64,000 nt of DNA. Source: Microcystis aeruginosa NIES-4325 (GTDB lineage Bacteria > Cyanobacteriota > Cyanobacteriia > Cyanobacteriales > Microcystaceae). The translations under genes and the position numbers were made by a program. Under the pieces are notes generated by a model. That model made no database searches and was not told where the DNA came from. It worked only from the letters and a program-made list of their open reading frames with translations. Shown here piece by piece: positions 25,985-34,800 of this stretch; positions within the stretch are counted from its first letter, which is position 1, and each line of letters starts with the position of its first letter. Location of the stretch: contig NZ_BJKP01000012.1 in the NCBI RefSeq assembly GCF_008974145.1, positions 1 to 64,000 on the forward strand, in the 5' to 3' direction.

Positions 25985-26156
25985 CAGTCATCACCCCCTG
26001 AGTCTCTGCCCATGCGGTATTTGATGTCGTAGTTGATGATGAGGTCGAGTTCTTCGTCGGTGAAGCAGTAGTGTTGGGCAAGGACGCGATTCTCCACAGG
26101 AGAGGCTGCGCCAACGATTTTGTCAATAATGGGTTTTGAGAGGCTTTGAAAAAATA
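25984..26156 (-). pseudogene. Copy C of the methyltransferase gene 3' end
   Basis: Minus-strand frame ...LSKPIIDKI, an 8-residue insertion, then LAQHYCFTDEELDLIINYDI and KYRMGRDSGGDD-stop. It matches the C-terminus of the methyltransferase at 27798; 28 of the last 33 residues agree. Frame and stop are kept but no 5' part exists, and a MITE interrupts the upstream side at 26157. A 24-bp palindromic insertion lies at 26091-26115. Confidence 0.88.
26091..26115. repeat. 24-bp palindromic insertion inside tail copy C
   Basis: Tctccacaggagaggctgcg plus ccaac is absent from the intact methyltransferase, where gcgat is followed directly by cgatttcgtc. The net gain is 24 bp (8 codons), with a CTCC-aca-GGAG core. 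It fits the class of tiny dispersed palindromes described in cyanobacterial genomes (small dispersed repeats in Nostoc). Confidence 0.65.
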
Positions 26157-26273
26157 TATAGCGTTTTTCAGTCTGCTGAGGTACAAAAGTTATGGGTTTT
26201 AGGCAAAAGGCAAGAGGCAAAAGGCAAAAGGGAAGAAAAATAGGTGTACCTCACTAGCTTAGGAAACGCTATA
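26157..26273. mobile_element. 117-bp MITE (TATAGCG ends), copy 1
   Basis: Terminal inverted repeats TATAGCGTTT...GAGGTAC, with TA at both ends as expected for IS630/Tc1-type target sites. Between them is a purine-rich ggcaaaaggcaagaggcaaa core. An apparently identical 117-bp copy lies at 45425-45541. It sits at the broken upstream edge of tail copy C and 8 bp past the hepT stop. No ORF. Confidence 0.85.
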
Positions 26274-26280
26274 GATGGAT

Positions 26281-26622
26281 TCATAAACTTGCTTGTAATT
26301 GTTGTAATGGTTTCATCAGGGGAGAAAGGTTATTTTGAATCGTTGACCAGGTAATTCGTAGATTTACTTGAAAATATTCGTGAGCCATGATATTTCTCAT
26401 GTCACTCATTAGCCGCCAGGGAAGTTCAGGGGCTAAGGCTTGAACGTCAGCAGGAATATTAATCGCGGCTTCACCAATAACAATTAGGTCATAAAGCACG
26501 GCTTTAACGATGGTTTCATCTTGACTAAATTGATTAAAACTCATGTCAGCAGTCCGGCTTTGAATGCTATCAATGGCGTTGAGAATATCTTGAATTCGTT
26601 CTTTTGCAGCTCTAGAAGACAT
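26281..26622 (-). CDS. hepT: HepT-type HEPN ribonuclease toxin (DUF86)
   Basis: 113 residues from the ATG at 26622 (MSSRAAKERIQDILNAIDSI); the longer frame overlaps the partner gene. It has the all-helical HEPN fold with the RX4HXY motif: Arg76, His81 and Tyr83 (RNIMAHEY). In characterised pairs HepT cleaves RNA and is silenced by MntA through AMPylation of the Tyr. The start overlaps the mntA stop by 11 bp, giving a coupled pair. Confidence 0.88.
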   Translation of the reverse strand: MSSRAAKERIQDILNAIDSIQSRTADMSFNQFSQDETIVKAVLYDLIVIGEAAINIPADVQALAPELPWRLMSDMRNIMAHEYFQVNLRITWSTIQNNLSPLMKPLQQLQASL

Positions 26623-26902
26623 GAATGGCTTCCTCCAAAATCGGTTGCCTGAGATGTTCCTTGAGAGCGTCAACTGTCCCTAAGTCAACAGGACATTGAA
26701 AAAGATCTTCCAGATAATGTTTGATGCGAAAAAAATCAAAGAAGCCAATAGATTCATCTAGTTCCACTAAAATATCTACATCACTTTGAGAGTTGGCTTG
26801 ATCACGGGCAACGGAGCCAAAAAGATTGAGCGACTTAACTCCTAACTTTTGTAGCTCCTCTTGGTGAGATTTAACTAGCTTGAGTGCATCCAACTTTCTC
26901 AT
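26612..26902 (-). CDS. mntA: MntA-type nucleotidyltransferase antitoxin
   Basis: 96 residues from the ATG at 26902 (MRKLDALKLVKSHQEEL); longer readings run into tail copy B. The minimal nucleotidyltransferase motif is GSVARDQANSQSDVDILVEL: Gly29-Ser30 and the Asp41-x-Asp43 metal ligands. It is expected to AMPylate HepT. RBS-like aaggtaaaaggtaaaact stretches precede it. It lies about 36 nt after tail copy B. Confidence 0.88.
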   Translation of the reverse strand: MRKLDALKLVKSHQEELQKLGVKSLNLFGSVARDQANSQSDVDILVELDESIGFFDFFRIKHYLEDLFQCPVDLGTVDALKEHLRQPILEEAIHVF

Positions 26903-26937
26903 AGTTTTACCTTTTACCTTGTTACATTTAACTTTCA

Positions 26938-27046
26938 CTATCTCTGCCCATGCGGTATTTGATGTCGTAGTTGATGAGGTCGCCCTTGTTCTTCGTCGGT
27001 GAAGCCCCAATCAGTTTTTGGGTGTTGGGCAAGGATGCGATCGATT
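26938..27046 (-). pseudogene. Copy B of the methyltransferase gene 3' end
   Basis: The + strand tract tctctgcccatgcggtattt through gatgtcgtagttgatga to gttgggcaaggatgcgatcg matches the intact gene end and copy C. Translated it gives IDRILAQH, a 5-residue insertion, then GFTDEE, after which a small deletion breaks the frame. It lies immediately after xisI and before mntA. Confidence 0.82.
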
Positions 27047-27052
27047 CTAAGT

Positions 27053-27388
27053 TTAGGCAATTGCAAACCCCGTATGAAGTCGAACTTCGGGTTCATGGAA
27101 ACCAAGCACGATATCTTCTTTGGGAATGCCTGCTTTAAGGAGTTCATCGGTAATACCATCCTCGGTGCCATCATATTGCACCCAAACTTTTCCATTGGCA
27201 ATTTCAAGGTGCAGTAAAATACTATGCAAATGGCGCTGGTGATCCCAACCTTCAGACAAAATAATATACTGGTCAGTTTCAGGATCAAAGGCAGCACGAT
27301 TTTTGACGTTGACGTTGGCATAGGTAATGTCAGCGTAAGGTTTGAGAACATTACGGATAATTTGCCGATAAGTATTTAAGCGATCCAT
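27053..27388 (-). CDS. xisI: XisI-family protein
   Basis: 111 residues, full-length for XisI: MDRLNTYRQIIRNVLKPYAD, then YIILSEGWDHQRHLHSILLH and KVWVQYDGTEDGI, TDELLKAGIPKEDIVLGFH. In Anabaena XisI and XisH are needed, with the recombinase XisF, for excision of the fdxN element. Here no XisF is present. The start overlaps the xisH stop by 13 bp, indicating coupling. Confidence 0.92.
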   Translation of the reverse strand: MDRLNTYRQIIRNVLKPYADITYANVNVKNRAAFDPETDQYIILSEGWDHQRHLHSILLHLEIANGKVWVQYDGTEDGITDELLKAGIPKEDIVLGFHEPEVRLHTGFAIA

Positions 27389-27792
27389 CGAGTGATAACC
27401 TCCTGATCAGGGTTAAATGTAAACAGCTTTAAAACTTGATTCTCTAAAAGAATTTGTCCGACTTCTTGTTCAAATAATTTTAAGAAGCTGGCATCACGGA
27501 TGGCTAGGTAGAGGGTGCGTTCAGGGTCAATTCGGCTCAGAATGTTTTGATATAAGACGTACTGACCGAGAGCCGTTTCAAGATCGCGAATTTCAGAAGG
27601 ACTGATAAAGCTTTTGATCTCGACAGCTATCTTTTGGGTGTCTTTTTCAGCAGTGATGAGTTTTTCACCTGCTAGATCGATGAACAGATCTTTTCTGCCA
27701 ATTTTTAGGTTGTAGGGATCGTGGGTGATGATCCAACCATCCTTAATCAGAGCTTGTTTGCAGTTGTCGTGATAAATATCTTTGGCTGGCAT
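27376..27792 (-). CDS. xisH: XisH-family protein (endonuclease-like fold)
   Basis: 138 residues, MPAKDIYHDNCKQALIKDGW. GRKDLFIDLAGEKL and KIAVEIKSF supply the Asp and Glu-x-Lys of a PD-(D/E)XK-like nuclease core, then LETALGQYVLYQNIL. Its ATG is 5 nt after the methyltransferase stop, so it is coupled to the R-M-like operon. Biochemical activity of XisH alone is not established. Confidence 0.92.
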   Translation of the reverse strand: MPAKDIYHDNCKQALIKDGWIITHDPYNLKIGRKDLFIDLAGEKLITAEKDTQKIAVEIKSFISPSEIRDLETALGQYVLYQNILSRIDPERTLYLAIRDASFLKLFEQEVGQILLENQVLKLFTFNPDQEVITRWIA

Positions 27793-27797
27793 AGATA

Positions 27798-30700
27798 CTA
27801 ATCCTCTCCTCCGCTATCGCGACCCATTCTGTACTTAATGTCGTAGTTGATGATGAAGTCGAGTTCTTCCTCGGTGAATCCGTAGTGTTGGGCAAGGATG
27901 CGATCGATTTCGTCAATTATGGGTTTTGAGAGTCTTGGCTGAAAAGACTGGATAGTCAAAACACCATATTTACCATAATTATTTGTTAGGTCTTGAGAAT
28001 TTATCTGAAAATCCTGCATTAATTCATTTGCAAGACTACTAAGAGTTGGTACCAACTCAGATTCAATTTCATTCATTGATAGCCTGAATTCTTCAATTTC
28101 TCTTCGGTTAACGTTCCTAACGTCAGAGTAGCAATTAAAAAACCAGAAGAACAGGCTGGAATTCAAGGCAGCAATCGCAACATCCCTTAATACATTAGAT
28201 GAAAAAGAGAGCATCTTTAATTCTGATGGTTCAACTACTTCACCCTGACTATTAACGATTCTGGGTACAAAATCACAAAATTGAACAAAGTATCGAAGTT
28301 TTCTTGTATAATAAATAATACTTCGATTACCCTTTGAAAAGAATGCCTTTAATGGCTTTTGTTCAGACAATCGTGTCAGTATATTAGCCTCTATAGCTGA
28401 AGATATTTTAGGGATTGATGTACTGACTAAATGTAATAAATAATTGTGCTTTACAAATTTAATTTGAGCAAAAAGATTGTCTCTTTCCTCTGCAAGCCAT
28501 CGCTTGTATCCTTCGAGATAAGATAATGTTTGTATTTCTTCACTAATTTTACTTGTAAGCCATATAGTCAAACGTTTCTCAACTCCAGTAAATAATTTGG
28601 AAGGGCGTTCTGCAAAATTCAGGTTCCATGATATATATTTCTGCCCCTTAAGGAGCTTTCGTAAGGAGTCAAATCCATCGGTACTTACGATAGATATGGG
28701 AACAATCATACCGATCCGCCCTTTCTTGAATAAAAGACTTAAAGAACGCTCGATCGTAAATGCATATAAATCCGAGCAGTCTATAGTCTTAAACTCTCGA
28801 ACCCTGTAAGTATTCTGTACATTTTTGTACTCAACATAAGGTGGATTACCGATAATCACATCAAAGCCACCGCGATTAATGATGCTGTAAAACTCCACAA
28901 ACCAATGAAACAGCTGATGACTTTCCTTCCATTTCTGAAAAGCCCCTGACTTTTTCGACAAACCCAACTCATATTCTTCCGCTAAATAGCGATCCAACTC
29001 CTCCCGCAATTGTGCCAAAGCCGCCTTTAATAACCGCTTAGATTCTGCAACATCCGCACCCGCAATAGAATCTTGCACTTGCAGCGACTTAAACCGCTTA
29101 AACTCCATATCCGCCGCCACCGCACCCTGCACAATCCGATTCAACACCCCATCATCAAAAATTAAACGACCTTGCCCGGTTTGGGTATCCCTGGCCATCG
29201 CCTCGCAAACTTCATTCAGCGACGCAAACCCCACCAACGTATTACCCGGCCGAATATTAAAATCAATATCCGGCAACGGTTCCAGTCCAAAGTTTTGCTT
29301 CTTGGGTTGCGGTTCCATCTGCGCCACCAGCTTCAGGAATAGCCGCAGCTTACAGATTTCCGTCGCTTCCTCCATGATGTCCACACCATAGAGGTTGTTG
29401 AGCATGATCGACTTCAGCACAAAATAGCGCGGGTTGGGGTGTTTTGCCATCTCCGCCAACACCTTGCGGAAGTATTCATAACGCGGTTTTGCCTCTGGTT
29501 CCTGTGAGAGCCTCAGATCATCCTCATCGACAAACCCCTGCATCCGTTCCAAACAAGCTGTATAGAGTGGCTCCAGAATATTCAACGCCGCAAACAAAAA
29601 CGCCCCCGATCCACAGGTCGGATCAAGCACTGAAACCTGCTCGATCGCTTGATACAATGCCTTCAGCAAATCCGAACTTTCGCAACTGGTGATCACATCC
29701 TGGGCAAACTGACGAATATCTAGGTTGTAGGTAATCAGGTCATTGATCTGGGTAACTTCTCCTGCAGCCAGTTTTTGCCGCAATTCCAAGCAGCGTTTGC
29801 GCCGCGCCACATACTCCCGCCAGGTTTCTGTGGGTAGGGCAAATCCATCGGCGGCAGGCTTATTCCAGCCGCCTCGTTGCGAGACATCCTCAATACCAGC
29901 GGCAATCTCAGTCGGGAGTTCGATATCTACACCCTGACGAACCGCAGGATAGATGTAATGGTCAGGATTTTCCCGCAGCAACGCCCATACCGCCCCTTCT
30001 GGCTCAAACGCAACCTGACAGCCCTTCTCTGCCTGATCAAATAAAAAGGGAAGAATCGTGTTCTTGCTGATGTATTCGGTGATGTCTTCCTTGGTGTAGT
30101 ACGCCCCCATTTGCTTCTGGTTGATGTACTTCTCAAAGATGTAGCCCAGTACATCCGGGTTAATTTCGTTTTGGTTGCGAAGCGGTCTGTCGTCTAAATG
30201 CCAGTCGTACTCATCAAAAAAACTAAAGACCTGCTCAAACGCTGCATCGGGAATTTGCAGGGTGCTGTCATACTTTTCCTCCAACTGATGGACTTCAAAC
30301 AAGCCGCCATTTAGATAGGGAATTTTGCCCAAGAGTTTCTCTAATTCAGGATTGCGATCGGGCTTGCCTAACCCCTCATGGAACAGCTTCAGCAAAAACT
30401 GTCGATAAAACGAATGAAACGTATCCGTTCCCCATTCTGCCTGACACCGCTTGAGCCGATTTCGCAAATAATTAATATCGCCATCCAGAAAGTTTTTCTT
30501 TTGGATGAAATAAACAAACATCAGCCGATTGAGCATCAGCGAAGCATACCAGGTGCGACCAAATTCTGACTGAATACCTTGAATAAATTGAAGAAATTTC
30601 CCGTGTTCCTTTTCAAATCGGGTAAAAAATTTCTTGGTGACTTTCTCGACATCAAAAGCTTTTTTGACTCGCTGGGCAACTTCCACCAGAGTTAGCTTTT

Positions 30701-31121
30701 CCTCTTCCGCAAAGGCGATCGCCAACGCCTCTAACTTCTGCAACAACCGCTCCGCCGACTGTCCCACCTGATATTGCTCAAATCGAGGGGCGAGGGGTTT
30801 TCCCAGTTCTTGCCGCACCCACATCCAAATTTGTTGGGTTTTGCCCTCATCACCAAATACCAACAGGTGGGATTTGCTGTAGTCCGTCAGTTGGCGATCG
30901 AGCTTCACCCGGATTGGACGGGTTGGAATTTCTGGGGTGATGCACTTGAATACAGTGAAGCCGCGCTTTTGAGTAATAGAAACCACCTCAAAGGGTTCGC
31001 CATCCACCTCAAACGGTAACGTGACGCGATCGACCGTATCCCAGCCCAATTCTTCAATGAACAGAGACTCAAAATCAAACTTCTGGAGATACTTTTGGGC
31101 GCGTTGGCGATTCAGTGGCAT
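27798..31121 (-). CDS. Large adenine-specific DNA methyltransferase (Type IIG/Eco57I-like)
   Basis: 1107 residues. The N-terminal ~330 residues are helical with KIPYLNGGLFE near 266-276. GAYYTKEDITEYI (339-351) and DPTCGSGAF (500-508, SAM-binding motif I) are followed by IIGNPPYVEY (catalytic NPPY 759-762), defining an N6-adenine methylase. The ~300 C-terminal residues resemble a target-recognition domain. No nuclease motif is evident, so cutting may be done by partners (PLD-helicase). It lies downstream of helicase and DUF29 genes on the same strand; its 3' end recurs as copies B and C. Confidence 0.88.
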   Translation of the reverse strand: MPLNRQRAQKYLQKFDFESLFIEELGWDTVDRVTLPFEVDGEPFEVVSITQKRGFTVFKCITPEIPTRPIRVKLDRQLTDYSKSHLLVFGDEGKTQQIWMWVRQELGKPLAPRFEQYQVGQSAERLLQKLEALAIAFAEEEKLTLVEVAQRVKKAFDVEKVTKKFFTRFEKEHGKFLQFIQGIQSEFGRTWYASLMLNRLMFVYFIQKKNFLDGDINYLRNRLKRCQAEWGTDTFHSFYRQFLLKLFHEGLGKPDRNPELEKLLGKIPYLNGGLFEVHQLEEKYDSTLQIPDAAFEQVFSFFDEYDWHLDDRPLRNQNEINPDVLGYIFEKYINQKQMGAYYTKEDITEYISKNTILPFLFDQAEKGCQVAFEPEGAVWALLRENPDHYIYPAVRQGVDIELPTEIAAGIEDVSQRGGWNKPAADGFALPTETWREYVARRKRCLELRQKLAAGEVTQINDLITYNLDIRQFAQDVITSCESSDLLKALYQAIEQVSVLDPTCGSGAFLFAALNILEPLYTACLERMQGFVDEDDLRLSQEPEAKPRYEYFRKVLAEMAKHPNPRYFVLKSIMLNNLYGVDIMEEATEICKLRLFLKLVAQMEPQPKKQNFGLEPLPDIDFNIRPGNTLVGFASLNEVCEAMARDTQTGQGRLIFDDGVLNRIVQGAVAADMEFKRFKSLQVQDSIAGADVAESKRLLKAALAQLREELDRYLAEEYELGLSKKSGAFQKWKESHQLFHWFVEFYSIINRGGFDVIIGNPPYVEYKNVQNTYRVREFKTIDCSDLYAFTIERSLSLLFKKGRIGMIVPISIVSTDGFDSLRKLLKGQKYISWNLNFAERPSKLFTGVEKRLTIWLTSKISEEIQTLSYLEGYKRWLAEERDNLFAQIKFVKHNYLLHLVSTSIPKISSAIEANILTRLSEQKPLKAFFSKGNRSIIYYTRKLRYFVQFCDFVPRIVNSQGEVVEPSELKMLSFSSNVLRDVAIAALNSSLFFWFFNCYSDVRNVNRREIEEFRLSMNEIESELVPTLSSLANELMQDFQINSQDLTNNYGKYGVLTIQSFQPRLSKPIIDEIDRILAQHYGFTEEELDFIINYDIKYRMGRDSGGED

Positions 31122-31181
31122 AGAGTTAAGGGCTTGGAGAATTAATCAGCAATACATCTGGAAATATGAATGATGTCAAGC

Positions 31182-31622
31182 CTAGTTCAAAGTCTGAGGA
31201 AAATTAGGGTCGAAAATTTGCTCTGGTGTGTACTGACAATCGGCGGGTAAATCTTGATCGTCCAAGGGCGTTTCGCGCACCACTAGATCAATCCCAGATT
31301 GATAAGCGTAGGCGATCGCCTCTTCTAGATAAGGCTTGAGGCTAGGGTTTGCTTGCATCAGTCTTTGAATCGCTCGTCGTTGTTCACGAATAGTAGCTTT
31401 CCAGCTTTTGCTACGGCGTTCGGGCTGGTAGTCCCACTTAAGAAGATGACCAAGCAAGATTGCTAAACGGTTCTCTAATTCTTGCCGCTGTTGTTTACCC
31501 AAAGATTCAATTTCCTCGACCAAATTCACAATATCTAATCCCTTAAAATCGCTTATTTGGAGTAACTTAGATTGCTCCAAAGTCCAAGCATAAAAATCTG
31601 TTTCATAGAGGTTGGATTGCAT
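31182..31622 (-). CDS. DUF29-family protein
   Basis: 146 residues with the DUF29 pattern: YETDFYAWTLEQSKLLQ, LVEEIESLGKQQRQELENRL, LLGHLLKWDYQPERRSKSWK. Soluble and helical. Function is unknown; DUF29 genes are very common in cyanobacteria. Its location between helicase and methyltransferase, 60 bp before the latter, could mean a role in the system or a hitchhiking insertion. Confidence 0.82.
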   Translation of the reverse strand: MQSNLYETDFYAWTLEQSKLLQISDFKGLDIVNLVEEIESLGKQQRQELENRLAILLGHLLKWDYQPERRSKSWKATIREQRRAIQRLMQANPSLKPYLEEAIAYAYQSGIDLVVRETPLDDQDLPADCQYTPEQIFDPNFPQTLN

Positions 31623-31662
31623 TGTTTCTTCTCCTAAGTAGGTAGGCGTTAAAAGTTGTCAG

Positions 31663-31752
31663 ATGCCCCCCTTATTAAGGGGGGATTAAAGGGGGGACTA
31701 AGGGGGGATCGGCACCCCCCTTATCAAGGGGGGATCAAGGGGGGATTAAAGG
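31663..31752. repeat. CCCCCCTTAT-AAGGGGGG repeat cluster
   Basis: Units cccccttatta-aggggggatt and ccccccttatcaaggggggat repeat with ggggggactaagg variants, forming strong hairpins in the 226-bp gap between the helicase and DUF29 genes. A known style of cyanobacterial intergenic repeat. It could attenuate transcription through the operon. Confidence 0.7.
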
Positions 31753-31847
31753 CAAAATCCATTTTTAATTTAATTATAACCAGCTACTTAGTTTCAGTCA
31801 TAGGTTGTTTTCTCAACAGGGGGAAATACTGGGAACCTGCCTCTACT

Positions 31848-34800
31848 TTAGCCTCTAAATAATCCCATCGAACAGATAATTCGTGCTCCGTCTTGCCGTT
31901 CCTCCGGGTTGATCACACACAAAGCATCATGCTCCCGCAGAAATGTCACCAGTTTTGCCAACTGCTCATCACTGATGCCTGCTTTAAGTTCCCTGTTGAG
32001 GCGAGCGATCTCGCGTAGCGAGCGCGTTGCGACCGCATTTTGCTTTAACGGATGCTGGTTGATTTCTTCGATCGCCCGTGACCGGTTTTCCCATTCCGTC
32101 CCCATGGCCAGTAGAGGCGTGGTTTCACGGATCCGTTGGGTGTAGGCCATCAGGCGATCATAAGTCCGTGCCGCTGCACTGCGCTTATTGCCCAAAGTAC
32201 CCGCCACCGTTTTGGTTTGCTCCGCGATCAGTTCCGCCCCCCGTGTCACGAGTTCATGGTGCTGGGGATGGCGGGGCAAAGGCGGAGTATCAATGCTGCA
32301 TCGCGCCATACGCAAGATTCGCATTTGCGACTGGGTAACACTGTTGCCGTCTTTGTCTACCCATGCCAAAGCATCGGTGCCGCTATCCGTGCGGAGGTAC
32401 AACAACACACCCTCTGGATCAGATACTGTAGATTCATGCTCCCGTGTGGAGTACACCACATCGGGCAGTTTTTCGATCATCCCTTTCAGGGCAGGGTTGG
32501 CATCGATCGCACTTTGCCAGATCTGCAACGCCTCGGAGGTTAGATCCACCTCCCCTTCATCGGCTTCATCCAGCACCCCCGATCGCTCATTATAAAGATT
32601 TAGCAGCATCTCCCGCGCTTGTTCATCCTCAAAAAAGGCTTCATCGGTGCCTACCACTTCTTGATTTTCGTTCAGGCGATCGCGCAAACGTCCCCGCAGG
32701 TTAATCAGCCGTTCCACCCCCTCCGCAGGCAAAAACGAATAGCAGAGAATTTCGTCCGCCTGCTGCCCAATCCGGTCTACCCGTCCTGCCCGCTGAATCA
32801 GACGAATAATCGCCCAGGGCAAGTCGTAGTTGAGAATGATGGCACAATCTTGCAAGTTTTGCCCCTCACTCAACACATCCGTCGCCACCAACACCCGTAA
32901 TTGCTCGGCTGCTGGGATGGATTTTTCATTACTGATGGGACTAAACCGCCAAGCCAGAGCCGTCGGGTCAACCGATTGTCCCGTTGCTAAGCCCACTTGC
33001 TGAATGCCCTGGTCTTCGAGCGCTTTTGCCAGATACCGAGCGGTATCGGCAAACTGAGTGAAAATTAGCACCTTATCTGTAGGATGTTGCTGTTGAAGCA
33101 AATCCACCAATGCTACCAGCTTGCCATCCTCAACTGGGTTCCAACTACCCGCCAGTTGCAAAATTCCAATCAAAGCAGCAGCATCTTCAGCAAGATGCTG
33201 CTGCAACTCTGGACTAAACAGATTGGCACGAATCCACTTAAACCGACGCGGGTATTGATCTCGGTATAAGCGATAGATCTCCGCTGCCCGTTGAGTAAAA
33301 CTCTGCTGCGGGTCAATGTCTTCTTCATCCACAGCCTCAGTTGTCTCTTCAGAACTTTCCCAGTCCTGATTCAGGAGCGAATCGACCTCTTCATCGTTTC
33401 CCACCTCGTCCAGCAATGCGGCATCTTGGGTGCCAATCGGCAGAGGAAGATCGTGGGCGATCGCATGGAGATAGACATAATTCCGCAGAATGTGTCGTTC
33501 CAACGACTGGATAAAGGCAGCACCGCTACTCTCTAATCGCTTGAACAAATTCGTGCGGCAAAAGCCCATCAATCGCTGCCCCGCATGGGAAAGATTGGCT
33601 AACAATTGCTCTTCCTCAGCACTAGCAATCGGACTGGCTAGGGGCGCAATGTATAACCCCAATCCATAGCGGGGCAAATTGAGAGCGTTGATGATATCCA
33701 CCACGCGATCGGCATATAGCCTGGCATAGGGATCGCTCTGGGGTTCTCCAATGATGAATCGAACCGTCTGAGGACGACGGTTCGGGAAATAGGATCGCCG
33801 CCCATCGGCAAATTCCAGATAGTACCGTTCCCCATCCTGTCTGGCATAGGTATTTTTGATAAAACTGCGGGTTCGCCGCACCATGTAGCGACTCATCAAC
33901 TGCTGCCAGTCCTCCGGCTCTGGACTTTGCTCAAATGCCAAGAGCGATCGCACCGGGCTGGTGTTATGCCTGCGGCGAAACTGCATCTCACCGCCAATGC
34001 TGCGAATGTAAGCTTCTGGCTTAATGCCTAAATCGGCATCGGGACGCAAAAATAACTGCAACTGAGCCGACAAGTCCAGATAGGTCTTGTTGTAGGGGGT
34101 TGCTGTCAACAAAATACATCGACTGCCGCTCTGCTCAATGTAATCCTTGATGGCTTGATACCGCTTGCCCTCTTTGTTTCGCAGATTGTGACTTTCATCA
34201 ATCAACACCAACCGAAACCGCGCTGGGACATTGGGCAATTCTTTTTCAACGCGGCTTATGGGAACCACCTTACCCCGCAACCCGTAGCGATCGATGTAAC
34301 CCTGCCACATTTTTTCCAGGTTCTTGGGGCAGATAATCAGCGTACTGGTGCCGTAGTCTTCCTCGCAGAGATGGGCGATTGCGGTTCCCACCAAGGTTTT
34401 ACCCAACCCCACCACATCGCCAATGATCACCCCATTCCGCTTACTGACATGGTGTGCCGCAATCTGCACTGCCGCTTCCTGAAAGGGCAAAAGTCCAAAA
34501 CTGGCAGGAGCGCGATACTGACTCAACCCATCTCGTGCTTCCTGGGACAGGTGATACGCCATTTTTAGATAGACCAAATAGGGTTTGAGCGATCGCCCAG
34601 CCCAGCTTTCATCGATAATTTCCGCTAATTGCTCCGTAATATCCAAGCAAAAGCGATCATCCCAACGCTCTTCAAACCACTGCTCCAGCTTACTTGTATC
34701 ATCCCGATCCACCACTTCCACATTTAGCTCACCCTGAGATCTCAGTCCAGAAAGGGTCAAATTACTGCTGCCCACATAGCCAATGATGGGCGTGGCGCGA

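Noticed and set aside
25984-26220. A 78-codon frame that could be read as an independent small gene
   Set aside because: Its C-terminal half is the methyltransferase tail and its N-terminal half is translated MITE; it is a relic.
26938-27351. 137-codon frame spanning xisI antiframe and tail copy B
   Set aside because: It overlaps xisI in another frame; only the tail part has homology and it is frameshifted.
32078-34568. Several plus-strand ORFs over 80 codons opposite the helicase gene
   Set aside because: Antisense to a well-supported 1132-residue coding region with clear motifs; no start signals.
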